Notes under the pieces: generated by a model
The model's database searches: none
Seen by the model: only the letters and a program-made list of their open reading frames with translations
Told to the model about the DNA's origin: nothing
Program-made: the position numbers and the translations under genes
Part shown: in pieces, positions 10,517-21,618 of the stretch
Position numbering within the stretch: position 1 is the stretch's first letter
Layout of the letters: each line of letters starts with the position of its first letter
Source: Ananas comosus
Lineage: Eukaryota; Streptophyta; Magnoliopsida; Poales; Bromeliaceae
Direction of reading: 5' to 3'
Assembly (NCBI RefSeq): GCF_001540865.1
Contig: NC_033632.1
Coordinates: 5,455,619 to 5,519,618 of the forward strand
Length of the DNA stretch: 64,000 nucleotides

Positions 10517-12068
10517 TTTGTTTTGATTGTTTATGTAATGCTTTATTTGGTGCTTGTTGTATATTTTTATTCATTACATTACATGATGATTTTCGTATGT
10601 TAAATTTATTTTTAAAATTGATTTGAGGAAAGGTGTTTGGGAATTTAAAAATTTTTCTTTGAGGAAGGAGACGATTGAAAATCTTTATTTTGGGGAGATT
10701 AGAATTTTTCAAAGTACCTTAACCGGAATTCATCTTGAATTAAATTCATATTAATTATCGGTTTTACTCCACTTTTTATTATTTTAACGATAATTTATTA
10801 TATGAATTCTTAATATATATATTTATCAAAATTTTAAAATCAAATTTGATCTCTTGGTGATTAATCTATCTTGGTTGTGTGTGTTGGATATGATAGATGG
10901 ATATTCGCTAATAGACTAAAATTTGTCAAAATTATTTTTAATTGTGAGATTGTCTAATTTAGGGGGAGTTACATCTTATTTAAAAAAAAGAGGAGAAATT
11001 CCTATGTTTAAAAGATGTGGAAAGAGTTACATCCAAAAGCAGTGTGAAAACTACCACCACTGTAGGAAAGAGCTACCACCTCGGTCGTCCGGTAAGTGTG
11101 TGAAGCTACCATATGAAAAATTAATTGAGTAGCCGAAAAAGTTTGAAAAAATATGAATATGTTAGAATTTTCGGAGTTAAAAGGTGGTAGGATGAAAAGA
11201 TGCTCAAAGAGCCACCCCCGGTGCCATATTAGTTAAATCTCTATTTTGAACAAGTTGCGACAAATTGGTGTCAATTTTACCGAATTTCTATAAGTCATTT
11301 TTTATTAACCGATACATCTTGATGATTTTAAATCATTAGGTTATTTTTTATAACAAATTTTTGATGTTTCAATGCATTTTGAAATCCTATAATATTTTAT
11401 TTTCATTATAATAATTTTTAGAGTACAATCCTTAATTATTATGAAATTAATTTATTTATGAAGCCCTCTAGGTAAATTTTTCGAATTCTGTGAACTATTA
11501 ACCGGTTACTAAATCCCGAGTATCGGTACCAATATTGCACTACAGAATTATTTAACCAGTTCATTCATTTATTTCTCTCCCAAATCTGAAATCAAATCGC
11601 TCCGTTTCTCTCTCTAAAAATTTCTATATGTTTTCTAGTATGTTTTCTAGTGTGTTTTCTCTCTATATGCTTTGTTTTGGTAATTTTTGACAAAAAGGGG
11701 GGAGAACATAGATGGACAGGTATTGATCAAAAGAGGGGGAGAAAATTGAAAAACAAAGGGGGAGAAGAGGAGAAGAAAAGAATTTCGAGGACATTGACAT
11801 TGAAGGTATAAGAATGACTAATGTTTTGATTCTCTACTTCGTTTTGGATAATTTATTTTGCAGGAAATCAAGATTTCAAGACTCCTAGTTGCGTCTAAGT
11901 CATAGAGTCTGTTTTAGGAGTTTTGATGTATTTTTGAACTTCAAGTTGTATTTGGACTACATGCGAGGAGTTCGATGTTTTAGTGATGACATTGAACTTC
12001 GTTTTTTTTAAGATATATTTTTTTTGTGAGTTTTTGAGCTTTGTCACGAAATTGCCAAAGGGGGAGAT
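10517..12068 (+). other. Element A non-coding region replacing pol, with several PPTs
   Basis: There is no long frame. Positions 10517-11577 are collinear with 36475-37590 of element B, so this non-coding block is a shared family feature rather than local decay. Around 11505-11535 it has ACCGGTTACT and TATCGGTACC words. At about 11620 it jumps from the ORF2 leader straight to ORF2 3'-flanking sequence (TTTCTAGTATG, as at 39550), so the whole ORF2 is deleted. Purine tracts at 11692-11706, 11728-11744, 11754-11771 and 12057-12067 match the multiple-PPT signature; the last, before TGTTAAG, is the functional one. Confidence 0.75.
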
Positions 12069-13242
12069 TGTTAAGTCTTGTGTGTTGGCATGTTTCATGA
12101 AGTGAGTCGGAGTCTTGAAGGATCAATGCATATCGTCGAAGATCGAAGAATCCAAGACTTCAAAGAAATCGAAAAATAACTCACGATGTGAATCACGATG
12201 CTCAGGCAAAGTTTTAATTCATGTTATGGTGATTCATACTTAGTTGTAGGCATTAGAATTATAAAATCAAAGATTAGTGGATTAGAAAGTGCCTCGGAAC
12301 TTTGCGAAATTTGAAACTTTGCAAAAAAAAACTGAAAATTGCAAAGTATACCGGTACAACATCAGAAGTGTACCGATACAAAATGTGTTCCGGTACAACC
12401 AGCGACTTATCACCGGTTACAGCGTTTCGCAGGTTTTCTCTTCCGTCATCGTGTAACCGGTAACAACTTAAAGTGTATCGGTACACAATGTAAAAATCTG
12501 AAAACTTTCTAATCCGACTCTAATTGATTCTAAAGTCTATAAATAAGCTATTGGGGTTCTCTAACTCATCAAGCATCACGAGAATTCATGTTTGAGAAAT
12601 CCTAGAGGCCCTGATTTCATGCTAAACCTATTTTCTACAAATTAGCTTCTTTTAGGTCAATTCGAAGGATTGAAATCCCTATCTATATGTCGAATTGATC
12701 TAAACTTCGCTTGGAGTTTCTTCTCTGGTTTTCATCGATACTCTAAGCGAAGGATCACCATACACATGATGTTCTTTACGAACGGTGTCGTGGATTCAGT
12801 GTGATCGAAGGCGATTCGTGGATTCGGATCGTGAGCTCGTGGATTCGAGTGGGCGTCGTGTATTCGGCATGATCGAGTCTTCGTGAATTCGGAGTGGTGG
12901 CGTTTCGTGGATTCGGAACGTGGCGTTCGTGGATTCGAACGTGAGGGTGTGGACAACCTAGAGGATTGCGCGAGATTTATAGGAGGTTAAGAGAGGTCGA
13001 GTCCGTGGAGTCGGTAATTATCTTGTAATCTTTTCTCTTAGTGAATTATTTTTTCGCGTGTTGGTCCCGTGGGTTTTTTACTCCAAGTTGGAGTTTTCCT
13101 ACGTATATCTTGGTGTGATTTATATTTTCCGCATTTACTTTTATCGCATTGAGATTTGTGGTTTTTGGCCGTTACACCTATTCACCCCCCTCTAGGTGTT
13201 TGATACAATCTAGATAAATCCTTGGGAACCCCAAAACTGACA
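12069..13242 (+). repeat. Element A 3' LTR
   Basis: A complete 1174-bp LTR, TGTTAAGTC to AAAACTGACA. ACCGGT-type palindromes at about 12345-12485 (TACCGGTACA, TACCGATACA, CACCGGTTAC, TAACCGGTAAC, TATCGGTACA) lie upstream of the TATA box TATAAATA at 12538-12545. R-U5 holds degenerate CGTGGATTCG repeats at 12785-12935. Confidence 0.9.
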
Positions 13243-13337
13243 TTGGGTATATAAGAGACTTAGACACTAGTAATAATAACTGGGTTTAAGCAGTTTGGGC
13301 CCAACGATTTGTTGTTGCTAGTGGGTTGGATCGTTAC
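13243..13337 (+). repeat. TRIM LTR remnant (3' two thirds)
   Basis: Matches the last two thirds of the TRIM LTR at 60450-60602, from TTGGGT through TATAAGAGACTTAGACACTAG to GGATCGTTACA. Element A inserted into this LTR; the other part is a degraded match just left of 1781. Confidence 0.75.
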
Positions 13338-13755
13338 AAAGAAGAATTTAAAAGAAATAATTACTGCAATATTTATGGAGTGTGAGAAATGTGATCACCG
13401 CCAAAAGCAATAGCTAAAGAAGAGGAGCAACAGAACAAATTCGATAGCTTCACAATATTCACAACTTTAATGCCACTTTAAGAAATGACCAATAACAAAA
13501 TATCAATCTTTTATTTTTTTTATTTTTTTTTAAGAGATAGGTAGCACGCTATCCGCTTCGTTTATTTCATTTAGAAATAAATTTAGCTAGAAATGTGAAT
13601 CAACTAGGATTCGAACAATATCAATCTTTTGTTAAGTATAATATTTGGTTGTTTCCTATTGTTGAATTTAACATTTAAAACAACCGTTCTCTGACAACTT
13701 AAGCTATCATAGATGAATAATTATTCATATAGTTTATGATGGTATCAAACTGTAG
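13338..13755. other. Unassigned AT-rich stretch
   Basis: I see no gene, LTR terminus or clear repeat here. A T-rich run occurs at 13508-13532. Confidence 0.5.
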
Positions 13756-13841
13756 GTTATGGGAACCTTAGGATCTATTTAGATACTTTCAAACACCTAG
13801 AGAGGCGTGAATAGGTGAATAGACCAAAAACACAAATCTCG
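13756..13841 (-). repeat. Copia LTR end fragment
   Basis: On the minus strand it resembles the last ~85 bases of the element C LTR (GGATCTATTTAGAT, CACCTAGAGAGG, GTGAATAGGTG). It stops abruptly at the Gypsy LTR fragment that follows. Confidence 0.6.
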
Positions 13842-13925
13842 GCCAATACTGCATCGCGATGGTACCGGTACGCAGTGTATTTTCTGCTTGGCCGAGGCTC
13901 GGGTTTGGCAGTTCTGTTGGATTGA
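13842..13925 (+). repeat. Element F 5' LTR fragment
   Basis: Matches 17312-17390 of the 3' LTR (CATCGCGAT, TACCGGTACGCA, TTTTCTGCTTGG, GAGGCTCGGG). Only this part of the array region survives; the rest of the 5' LTR is missing. Confidence 0.7.
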
Positions 13926-14100
13926 AGTGAATAACACCTATGTCCTTGCAAGATCACGTTGGCGGTCGACAACGTGATATCGAGAAATAGTGGAAGGTCA
14001 CTTCATTACTTTCGCATGATTGGGTTAATGTAGTTATGAGTGGGGCTGCGATAGCATGGGTTGCTTTAACGTGTGCTTGTTATGTTTGTTGCAGCTTGTG

Positions 14101-17050
14101 ATGACGACAACACGCACTACGGCAGCTGAGGCGACCGAGCCGGAGAAGCCTGCATTCCCCCGATCCGGTGAGATTCGGGAATTGGAGAATAATTGGCTAC
14201 TTTAGTTGGCATGGTAGAGTGACAGTCGAGTGTGGCGCTACTTCAGGCCGAAGCTTTGCGCCGACAGGACAAGGGAATCAGGCGATTGGAGAGCTTATTG
14301 ATCGAGCAGACGGCTGACCTTAAGAGATCCCAGGAGGTTTCTGATCGCGCCTTGACTCCGGGGAAAGGCGCGGAGGTGATCGGGATGGCAAAGGAGACCA
14401 CCACGAGTGACAAGTTGCATGTCAGTGGATCATCAAGAAAATTAAAGAAGAATCGATTTCGGGGACGTGGTCCATTTGTTGGAAAAAGGATGTTGCATCG
14501 TCGATCGCCCATGCGATGTGTGATTTTTCCGAAGATCCGCACATGCCCCCACAGTGTCCTCGGCGGAGAGGGAGATGTTACTCGTGTGGCTAGGCAGGCC
14601 ATTTTCATCTTGAATGCCCGGGGATTGGCGCGCTTGCTGGAGCCTCGGTACCAACCTCGACACAGGAGGCACCCAGTGGATGTGTGCCCGCAGACTTGCT
14701 GGAGCTGGAGGTGGCAACTGAGATGACTACTGCAGGTAGCAGGTTATGTAATGCTGTTTGAATTTTATCATGTTTGAGATGATTGCATCATTTGCACCCT
14801 TCGATCGGCTGTTCGCCGAGTGGATTAGCATTGCTTCTTTTCTCGATGCATGTGAAATGATTGGATGACCAGGAGTGTCGTTTGGGACACCCTGCCTAGT
14901 AAGAGAGTTTTTGTGTGCCAACAAAATTGATTGGCCTTACTTGATATAAAGTAATTGTGAGGTACTTTGTACCCTTGGTCGTGCGAGCTGAATCGACTCG
15001 CTTTGGGAACTTGAGCACGAAATGGTGCATTTTGAGGATATACTCTCGCTAGTTGCGATGACTATCTTCTTACCTAAATTCAGGTGTTTGTGGAGAGGAT
15101 TGGGGCCTAATTGGCCGATATTTTGTGACGGTTGAGAATCCTCGGAATGAAGGATATCTTTTGGAGCTATTGTTGTACTCCCGACCGAGTCACAAGTGTG
15201 AACTCGATTGGCGGAGAGGCTTTTGTGCCTAGTGCGTTGCTTTGTGAAAAAGCATCCTCACTTATTGTGAGACTGGTTGGGTCGTTTCGACTGTACGTCG
15301 GCTATCGTGATCTAAATTGAACCACGATTAGGTATTTGGACCCGTGGTAGAGGCTCGTTGATCTTTTCAATTAGACTTGAGAGTTAGGTATACTCTATAA
15401 GATTAAATTGCAATCTGAGTGTTACGGTTTTGTGTTTGAGTTTAAGGTTGTACCTTAAATGGATCTTGATGTTGGGCTGGGACATCACGAAATTATGGTG
15501 ATGCCGCCTAAGCTTTTGATACTCCACCAGTTTAGGGATTTGTTGAATGATAATTCCGAGCCCTTCTATATGGATTTGTGGAATCAGTTGCTGATGACCG
15601 TGATGTATCCTGATGAGGATCTATAATGGACGACTGCGTAGGGTGATTTACGTGATCGAGTTGTGAGACTCTCACTATTTGATTGAGTGATTTGGAAAGC
15701 TCAAGGAGGGAAACTACCAAGCTATTTATTTCCCCTCTTTCCATCCCTGCCTAATGGAATTAAGTTCATTGGCTAGAACTGCATAAAAGAGTTTATGGAA
15801 TTGACGCTTGGGTTAATAGTTATATGTAAGATGGTATCGATAGAGAGCTTACTAATGAGGTATGAATTGATTCCTCTCTATTGCTTGAGCTGAACTCGGT
15901 GACGGCAGACACCTTGAGTATCCAATACTAAGGAAAGTATTGAGGATAAGAGATTTATTTGGTTCTACCTGAGGAATCAAGTGACGAGTGTTATGAGATA
16001 TACTATCGAAGGCAAGCCCTTAACCTAAGCTTGCGAAGGATTTATTTGGAAATCTAAGTTGAACAGGTGATGAAATTTCTCACTAACGGAATAGTTGTGA
16101 TCTGCCCTATGTTTGATGTCATGAGTATTAAAACTGAGGAGATGTCCTTAGTAAAAATTGTGAAGCTTTTGAGCATTGATCCCCAGCAGCATTCTTGGAT
16201 GCGAGGATGAGGTTGCCGCCCTAGCGGTGGAATTAAAGGGATATGGAAGCATTGCGATACGATGCCGAATGTTTGGTCAAGTAATCACCTTTGGTGAGCT
16301 AATTGGGATGATTCGTTGACTTCCGTTACTATCAGAAGGAATTCTACAATGGAAGTTGATTTTGGACTGCTTCGTGGTCAAACAAGATTGGAATGGTGGG
16401 ATGTTGCAAATAGAAGCCATGAGGAAAATTTACACCATGCTTAACTATGGAATAAAATTGCACCCAGTTGTGCAATCTCTTGACGAGCTTTGACCTGGGA
16501 TTTGAAGGATCATCGTTGGGATTTGAGTCGACGATTGGATTTTATATTGTCTCTCTTTGGTGAGTGATAATCGTTTGAGCGCTCCGGTGGAGTTTTGATG
16601 GATTGTGTAACGGGTGTAACCCCTGGATTCTTTCTATGGATAACACTATTGAATCCTCTTTAGAAGGATATATGATGGAATTCCATTTATAAGAGCAAGT
16701 TAAAACAGAGCTAGACTTCGCCTCCGACCTGGTTGAAGAAGGTGAGAAATAGAATTTAGCCCCGTTGGGGGCACTTGGCTTTGTGTGGATCAACTGAGGA
16801 GCTTGTTGAACGAGCGCTGATTAGAGATGGAACTTCCCTATGGGGACTTGAGTTCGTGAACATCTATGGAAGTTTGGCTTGCGACATGTTGAGTTTCCGG
16901 AGCCACGGGATCTCGGTGTGAGGATACTTTGGAGCAATCCAGTATGCTCGAGACCTGTGGAATCTGTTTTGTGCGCTGTTGGAGCGCTTCTTCCATCCTT
17001 TTCAGATGGATTTGTAATGTGGTTGAACTGCAGTTTCGCGGACAAAAATT
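14101..17050 (+). pseudogene. Element F degenerate Gypsy gag-pol
   Basis: No long frame survives, but short blocks identify it. Around 14570-14625 there is a gag zinc knuckle, CYSCG-stop-AGHFHLEC, in which TAG replaces one of the spacer codons. Around 15240-15320 there is a reverse-transcriptase block GSFRLYVGYRDLN followed by TGA, corresponding to the family pattern GSxRxCVDYRxLN. Later blocks are recognisable only as scattered motifs (for example FVFEFKVVP near 15430). Stops and frameshifts are dense, and RNase H and integrase are not recognisable. A relic of an autonomous Gypsy element. Confidence 0.7.
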
Positions 17051-17068
17051 CTTTTTAGGAGAGGAGAA
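17047..17068 (+). other. Element F polypurine tract
   Basis: A pyrimidine stretch followed by TAGGAGAGGAGAA abuts the LTR start TGTAACACAC, the usual Gypsy PPT arrangement. Confidence 0.65.
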
Positions 17069-18179
17069 TGTAACACACTGAACTTTAGCAAATTGTAAGG
17101 TTCGAGTGTTTGATTCGTGAACTGAGCCTTTTTGGGTTTTCTGTACGATCGTCGACTGTGTTCCGACCTATGACTCACGTTTCGAGGAGTGAGGATGAAA
17201 ATCTAGCACCAAAATCTCTAAAAAAAAAGATTTGGGCTGCTCTCTGGTTGACTCTGCAGGGCAGAGTACCGGTACTGCATCGGCTTGGTACCGGAACTGG
17301 ATCTGGTACCGGTACTGCATCGCGATTGTACCGGTACGCAATGTATTTTCTGCTTGGTCGAGGCTCGGGTTGGCAGTTCTCTTGACCTGGTACCGGTACT
17401 CTTGCCCGCGTACTGGTACGCAGTGCAGATGCAGGCTGCACGTTGTTGGAGGGTGTTTTTGGAATTGTTACAACTCTATATAACACCCCACAGCCCTTGA
17501 GAGAGCTCTTTTGAGCCCTAAACCGTGGAGAGCTGAGGTAAGAGCTCCCCTCTCTTGTTTTTCTCCCTTTTTCTTGGGATTTAGCTTGGTTTGATATCCT
17601 CTTTTTGCTTCTCCTTGCCTTATGTTGGATTTTCCACCTTGGAGAAGCCTTGGATTGAGGATTGGAGCTTGTTGGAGGAGAGATCTTCAACCCTAGCTCA
17701 TTTCAAGCTTGGTTTGGAGCTTGTGGAGAGGTTAGTATCTTAGATCTTCTCTTTAGATCTTGTTTTTGTGGAATTTTTTAGATAAAACCTAGAAATAAGA
17801 AATCTAGGGTTTATTTGGGAATTTTTGATTTGTAGCTTTTGAAGCTTAATTGATTGGTTTAGAACCTTCATCTAGGTTGGATTAGAAGTGTTCTCTAACT
17901 TCCATTTGGGATTTGAGGAGGTTTTTCCAACATTTAGGTGAGTTTTGACTCTATATTGGGTTGATTAATGTTATACTCATGAGATGTTTGTTCTTTACTC
18001 TTAACCCTCTTAGAAATTCTCTTAGGGTGCTAGGAGCTTGGGGGACAACTTCATTCGAAAGAACAAAAAAGTTCGAAGATCATCCGGTGGGTTTGACCTC
18101 ACCGAAATGGGTGAACTCCCCCTATGCTATTTTTCTTGTTATAAAAGTAGAAATTCATGCATATTAATGCTTGATAGAG
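17069..18179 (+). repeat. Element F 3' LTR, first part
   Basis: Starts TGTAACACACTGAAC like solo LTR E. Six ACCGGT-type palindromes at 17264-17421 lie upstream of TATATAA at 17477-17483. Interrupted after the TSD TAGAG (18175-18179) by element D. Confidence 0.8.
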
Positions 18180-19098
18180 TGTCACGCCCCGAGCCCGCCT
18201 CTTTGATCGGATTTGGGCACGCCGACAGACCACCGAACGGACAGAGTCTCCCCTATACGTCCAAGGCGTCGCAATCAATACAGTACAAGAGGTTCCAACT
18301 AGGAACAGTATTCAACCAGAGATTACATAAGGAAGTATAAAAAACATAAACAACTAGCTATTACAAGCATTCGTCTCAATTTAACATTTAGGTTACATAT
18401 TACATTGCTTTAACTAGATTCTTACTTCCAAATACAATCCAAGTTGCTACAAATTATTACAAGTTTGATTCTTTGTCCTCTAAACCCCTAAGCTAAACCA
18501 CCTTGGGGTAAAGCTATCTCTGGTCTCTGGGGTAGGGCGCTATCTACGGAACTACGCCCTTTTCTCGCGCCGCCGCGCCACTTACATGTGTATCTGTAAC
18601 ACCCCAAAACAACGTGGGGTGAGAACCAACTCCATGGTTCCCAGTGGGTATGGCCACCCAAGGGAAAAGCTCGACCAATAGGTCCAATGAGGCACTGCAA
18701 CAGGTTAGTCCAATAACATACAACAGGTATTTATACTTTTACTCAATATTGAACTATATGTCATGCCTCACAATATGCAATATGAAATCATGCAACTATC
18801 AAAGTAGATTAATTGATACTACTTCCCATTCTTAGCCATTCTTTATTATTAGACACTTATTCTTTACACTTTAGCTATTCTTCACCGTTAGCCATTTTCT
18901 TGCAATCATTAGCTATCCCTTAGCATTAGCCGTTTCTATTCCTTATTCTTTATTCTTTATTTTTTATCCTCTACTAAGGGCACTCACACCTTAATCATAT
19001 TATACACAATTGCCACTCTTTCCTAAGGTTACTTTACCTTAGCCAACTATGCCACTCGACTCGGTCTTGAGTCAATCAACTGCGGATAATCCGCGCTC

Positions 19099-21618
19099 TG
19101 TAACACACTGGACCTTTGCAAATTGCGAGGTTCGAGTGTTTGATCAGTGTGTCGAGCTTTTTCAGACTTTCTGGAAGGTCGTAGACAGTGTTCCGACCTA
19201 TGGCTCGCATCCCGAGAATTGTGGTTTTAAGCTGGTGCCAAAAGCCCAAAAAGATTGGACCTTGGTCAGCTCTCGGGTAGCCTGCAGCAGAGCTTGTACC
19301 GGAACAAGACTAGTCTTGTACCGGAACAAGACTGGTCTTGTACCGGTACAAGGTTGATAGTTGTACCGGTACAGCCATCGGGCTTGTACCGGTACAGAGC
19401 CGCAGACCCCGCAACCCGAGCCTTGGGTTTGCATTTTCGTGGTCCTTGTACCGGTACAAGGACCCGTGTACCGGTACAAGGCGGCAGATTGCCAGTTTGA
19501 ACTGCAAGGGGTTTTTCGCGATTGTAGCCTATCTATATCAGCCCCCACGCCCTTGGGGACTCTCCCTGAGCTGAGATCACAGGAGAAGAAGGTAAGGGCT
19601 TCCTCTCTTCTTCCCCCCTTGGATTTTACTCCTTTTTGCTTGGATTTAGGAAGCTTTTTGCTCTCTTTTGCTTCCTAGAGCATTTTCCACCTTTGGAGAG
19701 GGCTTGGGGCTTGGTTTTGAGCTTTGTAGAGGAACAATCTTAGAAGTTGTGGACCTTTGAGCTTGGATTGAAGCTTCTAAGAGGTAAGCATGTTGTTCCC
19801 TCCCTCTAGATTTTGGTTTTGATGTTTTATAGTAGATGAAACCTTAGATTGTGATATTAGGGTTTATTTTGGGTATTTTGAATCTAGGACTTTTGAAGCT
19901 AGATTGAGTGGATTAGCGGCTTCCATTTGGTTGGTTTGGAAGGGCTTTAGCTCTCTTTTGGAGCTTTAGAGGAGATTTTTGCACTAGAGGTGAGTTTTCC
20001 TCACCTATACTTGATTAGCTTAATGATTGAGCTAGGTATTGTTCGTTTGGCTCGTATGACACATGTTTTTATACCTCTAGGGTACTAGGAGACTAGAGGA
20101 CACCCTCGTGGGAGCACACGAGGAGTTTCGTTGTCATCGGTGGGTTTGGCTTCGTGGAAATGGGGCAAAATGGCCCCTATGCTCTTTCTACTTGTCGTAA
20201 AATATTTTAAATTCATTTCTATGCTAAATAGAATTTATATGAATTTTAGAGCACTTAAAATGCATGCCTTGTGTATTATGAAAAATTTCACTATATAGTA
20301 GAACTATATGAGTAGAACGTATGCATACGGAAAAAATGTTTTTTTTGCAAGTGGAAAATACATCTTTTATGAGGATTATGACTTGGAATATGTACTTTGG
20401 AACATAGTTGCCATGCTTTGACATAGAGAACAAGAGTGTCATCAAGGGGCACTTGAAACTAGTAAACTATTAAACTGCAACATAGAGACATATTGATAGG
20501 CCACTACGCATCTGCTATATTCCATGTTAAAGACATGATGATATAGAGATAGGCCATTGAGATACTTGATATATTCCATGTTGTTAGACATGAGGACTTG
20601 GTACTTGAGACAGATCATTGCTTGCTTGCCATTGCGCTCATTCACACATGCTTGTGAGGGTCGCTCCCTACAAGCCGGCACTCCGGAGATAGCCATCGCG
20701 ACATATGCTCGCCCGTGCGGGATTGGGCGCCGAAGTGGATTGCCGTGGGGGAGGCTCATCCCTAGAGTGGGGATGTTGACTACCACAGGGCCATTAGGCA
20801 CGGCGCAGACCAGACAGCCTTCGGGTGGGTCTTATATGATTGGGACTTGGTGACAGAACATGCTATGTGAACTTTATAACTGTTAAAGTGGACATGGACT
20901 AGAATAGTAAACAACGACATCTTTACTATTACATTGTGGACTTTCGGTAGTTGCATAATCATGCTTTATATGTTGGGTGTTCATGTGCATATAGCTAGTA
21001 GTTGTTTTCTTACTTATGTAAATTATGCTAAGTAGAGATATCATGATTATTGGGCACTCTTTTATTTATTTACTTACAGTGCATTTATCGCTTTTGTTAT
21101 AGTTGTACACTGACCCTCTTTTATATTTTTGGGCCTAGTGGTGCATTTCACTGAAGTCAGTAATTGCCCACTGGAAACTATTATTTAATAGTTCTCACGC
21201 CCCTGTTTCTATGTTTCCTTTTCAGAGCCTTCGGCACCGGCGGAGGCACGGGATCGCGGCAAGGGTGTCGCGTAGCTAGCTCGCGGAGAGTTTTTTTGCG
21301 CTAGGTGATTACTCCTCCATTTTATATTTTAAAAAAAAGGAAGAGGTTTTGTACCATGTATAGAGAGACCACCTTGTACTCCTTTTAGCACTTGTTATGG
21401 GATCCCTATTGTACTTACTTTATATTTTTATTTAGTGGACTTTCAGCTTTATGTCCTTTCCTTGCTATAGAACTAGTTATACAATGCTCTGATATCACTA
21501 GATCTCTTGTATTATTGTTTTATCTATCGAAATTTTTGTAGACGCCTTATATGTTTTAGACGTATGGCGGGTCTGGACATGCGCCGGGTAGGCTTCCGCT
21601 GAGCCCCGGGGCGTGACA
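19099..21618 (+). mobile_element. Solo LTR E (Gypsy, F family), TSD CGCTC
   Basis: A 2520-bp unit TGTAACACACTGG...GGGGCGTGACA flanked by CGCTC at 19094-19098 and 21619-21623. It has no PBS, PPT or internal domain, so it is a solo LTR left by LTR-LTR recombination. It is homologous to the F 3' LTR. Seven ACCGGT palindromes, two with one changed base, lie at 19297-19483, followed by a weak TATA at 19534. Confidence 0.9.
19297..19483 (+). promoter_or_regulatory. ACCGGT palindrome array in LTR E
   Basis: Two TTGTACCGGAACAAG and five TGTACCGGTACA words in 187 bases. One, at about 19444-19461, is an 18-base perfect palindrome (CCTTGTACCGGTACAAGG). The array is about 50 bp upstream of the TATA-like sequence. 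A regulatory role is inferred from position and repetition. Confidence 0.6.

Larger units (their letters stand above)
1781..13242 (+). mobile_element. Element A: non-autonomous Copia (Sirevirus-like) LTR retrotransposon
   Basis: The element runs LTR, PBS, gag, about 1.5 kb of non-coding DNA, several polypurine tracts, LTR. Its 5' LTR is split by element C (2272-7733); the two pieces (1781-2271 and 7734-8406, about 1.16 kb together) are collinear with the 3' LTR (12069-13242, 1174 bp). The tRNA-iMet PBS (TGGTATCAGAGC), the UBN2-type gag with a coiled coil and two zinc knuckles, and the repeated AAAGGGGGAGA tracts before the 3' LTR are known Sirevirus traits. There is no protease, integrase, RT or RNase H, so movement would need enzymes from another element. 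ORF2, present in relatives B and C, is missing. The flanking bases (TTAGGT left, TTGGGT right) may be a worn TSD. Confidence 0.85.

Noticed and set aside
14232..14726. 164-residue ORF as a functional gag
   Set aside because: The zinc-knuckle region next to it has an in-frame stop and the pol behind it is heavily broken; treated as part of a Gypsy pseudogene.
19297..19483. CRISPR-like look of short repeats with spacers
   Set aside because: Repeats are 12-18 bases and palindromic, spacing is irregular, there is no cas gene, and the setting is a plant LTR promoter.
17175..19574. Many overlapping ORFs rich in VPVQ, LYRYK and CTGT repeats
   Set aside because: They are translations of the ACCGGT palindrome arrays, which stay open on both strands because the palindrome contains no stop. 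No conserved protein is implied.
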